A stretch of DNA of 8,178 nucleotides from Campylobacterales bacterium (lineage in GTDB: Bacteria > Campylobacterota > Campylobacteria > Campylobacterales > Sulfurovaceae). This document shows positions 6,119 to 8,178 of the stretch, one piece after another. The position numbers and the translations under genes were made by a program. A model generated the notes under the pieces. The model had not been told where the DNA came from and ran no database searches. It worked only from the letters and a program-made list of their open reading frames with translations. Position 1 is the first letter of the stretch, and the number at the start of each line of letters is the position of its first letter. The DNA lies in the NCBI GenBank assembly GCA_014763905.1, contig JACXUN010000061.1, positions 1 to 8,178 of the forward strand, read 5' to 3'.

Positions 6119-8117
6119 AACAAGCCAATCATCAGTAGAAGAATCTAAAGGCGATGCCGCTAAACGTCCAAGACGTGATCGACCAGATCGACCAAGACGA
6201 TCAAGAAATCCACATAGAAATAAACAATTAAAAACAGATAATGCTCCTGGGGCTCTACTTCCAGCACCGGAAAACAATGAAGGTACGACTCAAAACCGAC
6301 CTAATAAAAAACCCAATAACAAAAACGGCAATCGGAACAAACGAGGAAAATCTGCCAATACCACACCGCTGACAAGAGATATCAAAGAGGCACTCAAACA
6401 GAACAAGATCGTCAATGAAGCCCGTATGAATCCATGGAAACAGATTGATATCGCCAATAAGCATAAAATCCGATTTACTCCGCTTGGGGGTCTTGGAGAG
6501 ATTGGTGGGAACATGGCGGTTCTCGAAGATGATGAGAGTGCCATTATTATCGATGTCGGGATGAGCTTCCCGGATGTTACCATGCACGGCGTAGATATTC
6601 TCGTCCCTGATTTTAGCTATCTTCATGCGATTAAGAGTAAAATCAAAGGAATCGTGATTACCCATGCCCACGAAGACCATATCGGTGCGATGCCTTACCT
6701 CTTCAAAGAGCTAAAGTTCCCAGTTTACGGGACACCGCTTGCTCTGGCGATGATTGAAAACAAATTCAATGAGCATAAACTCAGAGAGGATGTCAAATAC
6801 TTTAACTACATCGTCAAGCGTGAGATTTATGATATCGGTACGTTTAAAATCGAATGGATACATATGACACACTCGATTGTCGATTCATGTGGATTGGCGA
6901 TCCAGACCAAAGCGGGTACCCTGCTCCATACTGCCGACTTCAAAATCGACCACACCCCAATCGATAATCTGACCACCGACCTACAGCGGTTTGCCTATTA
7001 TGGATCACAAGGCGTTCTCTGTCTCTTCTCAGATAGTACCAACTCACACAAACCGGGATTTACCAAAAGTGAAGCAGTCGTCGGTAAAACTTTTGATACC
7101 CTTTTTGATCTTGCTAAAGGACGTATCATTATGTCAACCTTCTCTTCCAACACCCACCGTATCTATCAAGCGATGGAGCGAGGTGTAGAGACCGGACGTA
7201 AAATCTGTGTCATCGGACGTTCAATGGAGCGAAATATTGAGATCGCCAGACAGCTCGGTTTTGTCAATATCGACAACAAAAACTTCATCGAACCGCATGA
7301 AATCGGTCAATTTGCCGATCATGAAATGTTGATCGTCACCACCGGTTCACAAGGCGAAGAGATGGCGGCTCTCTCACGAATGGCAACCGATGAGCATCGT
7401 CATATCAAACTCAAACCGACCGATACGGTCATTATTTCAGCTCATGCGATTCCGGGGAATGAGAGTTCGGTATCGAGTTTGATGAATAAATTGGTCAAAG
7501 CAGGTGTAACCGTTCGATACAAAGACTTTGACAATATTCACGTCTCTGGTCATGCTGCACAAGAGGAGCAAAAGCTCATCCTCAGACTGGTACAACCCAA
7601 GTTCTTCTTGCCAATACACGGAGAGTATAACCATGTTGCCAAACATGCTCAAACCGCTATCAGTTGTGGGGTCAATGAGCGAAACATTCTACTCATGAGT
7701 GACGGTGACCAAGTCGAAATCAGTACCAAATATATCAAAAAAGTCAAAACCGTCAAAACAGGCAAGAGCTATATCGATAATCAAAACAACAAAGAGATTC
7801 AAGCCGATGTCCTTGGTGACCGACAAAAAATGGCAGAAGAGGGTATCGTCAATATTGCCTTGCAAATCAATAAAACCGAACATAAACTGACAGGCAAACC
7901 GATTATCAATAGCTTTGGTCTGATCCCAAACAAAGAGAGTAAGCGATTCAACAGTGAGATAGAAAATATTATCGAAACCCTATTGCTTCACGTGAAACAA
8001 AGTGATTTTGACTCCAATAAATCGATTCAAGAGGATGTCAGAACCGCAGTACGCAAACATATCGTCCGAACCAAAAAACGTTATCCGATTATCTCTGTCA
8101 GTATCTTCACACATTAA
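6063..8117 (+). CDS. rnj: Ribonuclease J, with long charged N-terminal extension
   Basis: RNase J is a metallo-beta-lactamase/beta-CASP nuclease with 5'-3' exo- and endonuclease activity, the main RNA decay and maturation enzyme in Campylobacterota, which lack RNase E. In this 684-residue protein residues 1–130 are a low-complexity tail rich in R, K, N, E, P. The catalytic core starts near 135: TPLGGLGEIGGN (139–150), metal motif HAHEDH (201–206), H270 in MTHS, D292 in HTADFKID, SDSTNS (323–328), beta-CASP and HVSGHAAQEE (493–502), then IHGEYNH (518–524). The C-terminal domain (about 560–684) follows. H. pylori RNase J has a similar extension. ATG 6063 lies inside ksgA, with AAGGA (6050–6054) 8 nt upstream. 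A 9-bp tandem repeat (GATCGACCA, 6177–6194) encodes DRPDRP in the tail. A parS site covers codons 641–646. Confidence 0.96.
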   Translation: MEERSTSQEETKVETPKSETSQSSVEESKGDAAKRPRRDRPDRPRRSRNPHRNKQLKTDNAPGALLPAPENNEGTTQNRPNKKPNNKNGNRNKRGKSANTTPLTRDIKEALKQNKIVNEARMNPWKQIDIANKHKIRFTPLGGLGEIGGNMAVLEDDESAIIIDVGMSFPDVTMHGVDILVPDFSYLHAIKSKIKGIVITHAHEDHIGAMPYLFKELKFPVYGTPLALAMIENKFNEHKLREDVKYFNYIVKREIYDIGTFKIEWIHMTHSIVDSCGLAIQTKAGTLLHTADFKIDHTPIDNLTTDLQRFAYYGSQGVLCLFSDSTNSHKPGFTKSEAVVGKTFDTLFDLAKGRIIMSTFSSNTHRIYQAMERGVETGRKICVIGRSMERNIEIARQLGFVNIDNKNFIEPHEIGQFADHEMLIVTTGSQGEEMAALSRMATDEHRHIKLKPTDTVIISAHAIPGNESSVSSLMNKLVKAGVTVRYKDFDNIHVSGHAAQEEQKLILRLVQPKFFLPIHGEYNHVAKHAQTAISCGVNERNILLMSDGDQVEISTKYIKKVKTVKTGKSYIDNQNNKEIQADVLGDRQKMAEEGIVNIALQINKTEHKLTGKPIINSFGLIPNKESKRFNSEIENIIETLLLHVKQSDFDSNKSIQEDVRTAVRKHIVRTKKRYPIISVSIFTH
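7984..7999. other. parS centromere site, 15/16
   Basis: TGCTTCACGTGAAACA differs from the parS consensus only at position 3 (C for T). It lies near the 3' end of rnj, in codons L641-L-H-V-K-Q646. It is 3,925 bp from the site at 4059, centre to centre, and 5,617 bp from the perfect site. By family knowledge ParB tolerates single outer changes while the CACGTG core stays fixed, as it is here. Confidence 0.83.
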
Positions 8118-8127
8118 TTTTCTCTCC

Positions 8128-8152
8128 TTCTCCCTTTGGGGGAGAACTCTTT
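8128..8152 (+). terminator. Probable intrinsic terminator of ksgA–rnj
   Basis: Eleven nt after the rnj stop, TTCTCCC (8128–8134) pairs with GGGAGAA (8140–8146) around a TTTGG loop, a 7-bp stem followed by CTCTTTATTATAATTATT. The tail is T-rich but interrupted. The sequence also resembles common dispersed CTCCCTTTGGGGAG-like palindromes. TATAAT at 8155–8160 could be the -10 of a gene beyond the right edge; no -35 is evident. Confidence 0.6.
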
Positions 8153-8178
8153 ATTATAATTATTGTTATCTCTTCTTT

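Noticed and set aside
6255..6680. Minus-strand open frame of 141 codons opposite rnj
   Set aside because: It is a shadow of the RNase J gene, with no ribosome binding site or recognisable protein features; the same holds for the other antisense frames over purB, hisF, ksgA and rnj.

Overview
The window looks like ordinary, origin-proximal chromosome from a Campylobacterota (Epsilonproteobacteria) bacterium, probably a free-living sulfur/hydrogen oxidiser of the Sulfurimonas–Sulfuricurvum–Sulfurovum type. This rests on the protein style (an RNase J with a long charged N-terminal extension directly after ksgA), on extended -10 promoters (TTTTTATGCTARAATT) without a -35 box, and on AT-rich gaps between moderately AT-rich genes. 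The genus is inference. I see no phage, transposase, CRISPR, toxin–antitoxin or defence genes.

Layout. Positions 1–146 hold no gene but can form a long rod-like hairpin that pairs well only as minus-strand RNA. purB (adenylosuccinate lyase) follows on the minus strand. A 215-bp divergent gap separates it from a plus-strand RluA-family pseudouridine synthase. That gene converges on a minus-strand operon, which read in its own direction is hisF – short nucleoside-phosphorylase-like gene – rlmN – 29-codon single-membrane-span ORF. The joints are very tight (1 nt gap, 4 nt overlap, 12 nt gap), each with its own AAGGA- or AGGAG-type ribosome binding site. A 26-bp hairpin between the convergent genes supplies the TAG stop of both. 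Right of hisF, a compact divergent promoter drives hisF leftward and ksgA–rnj rightward. Its two -10 boxes overlap by 2 bp and a perfect 20-bp palindrome lies alongside. ksgA and rnj overlap by 56 nt, and rnj is followed by a terminator.

How the genes relate. Most serve RNA maturation and translation: 23S/16S rRNA and tRNA modification (RluA-type enzyme, RlmN, KsgA) and RNA processing or decay (RNase J). purB and hisF are isolated members of purine and histidine synthesis; HisF also releases AICAR, a purine intermediate.

The most notable signal is not a gene. Three copies of the 16-bp chromosome-segregation site parS (consensus TGTTTCACGTGAAACA) occur in about 5.6 kb: one perfect copy in the pseudouridine synthase gene and two 15/16 copies in the nucleosidase-like gene and rnj. 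All three are inside coding sequence. They suggest that this stretch is part of the ParB-loaded centromere near oriC. Second in interest are the 29-residue membrane ORF sharing its stop hairpin with the opposing gene, and the minus-strand hairpin at the left end.
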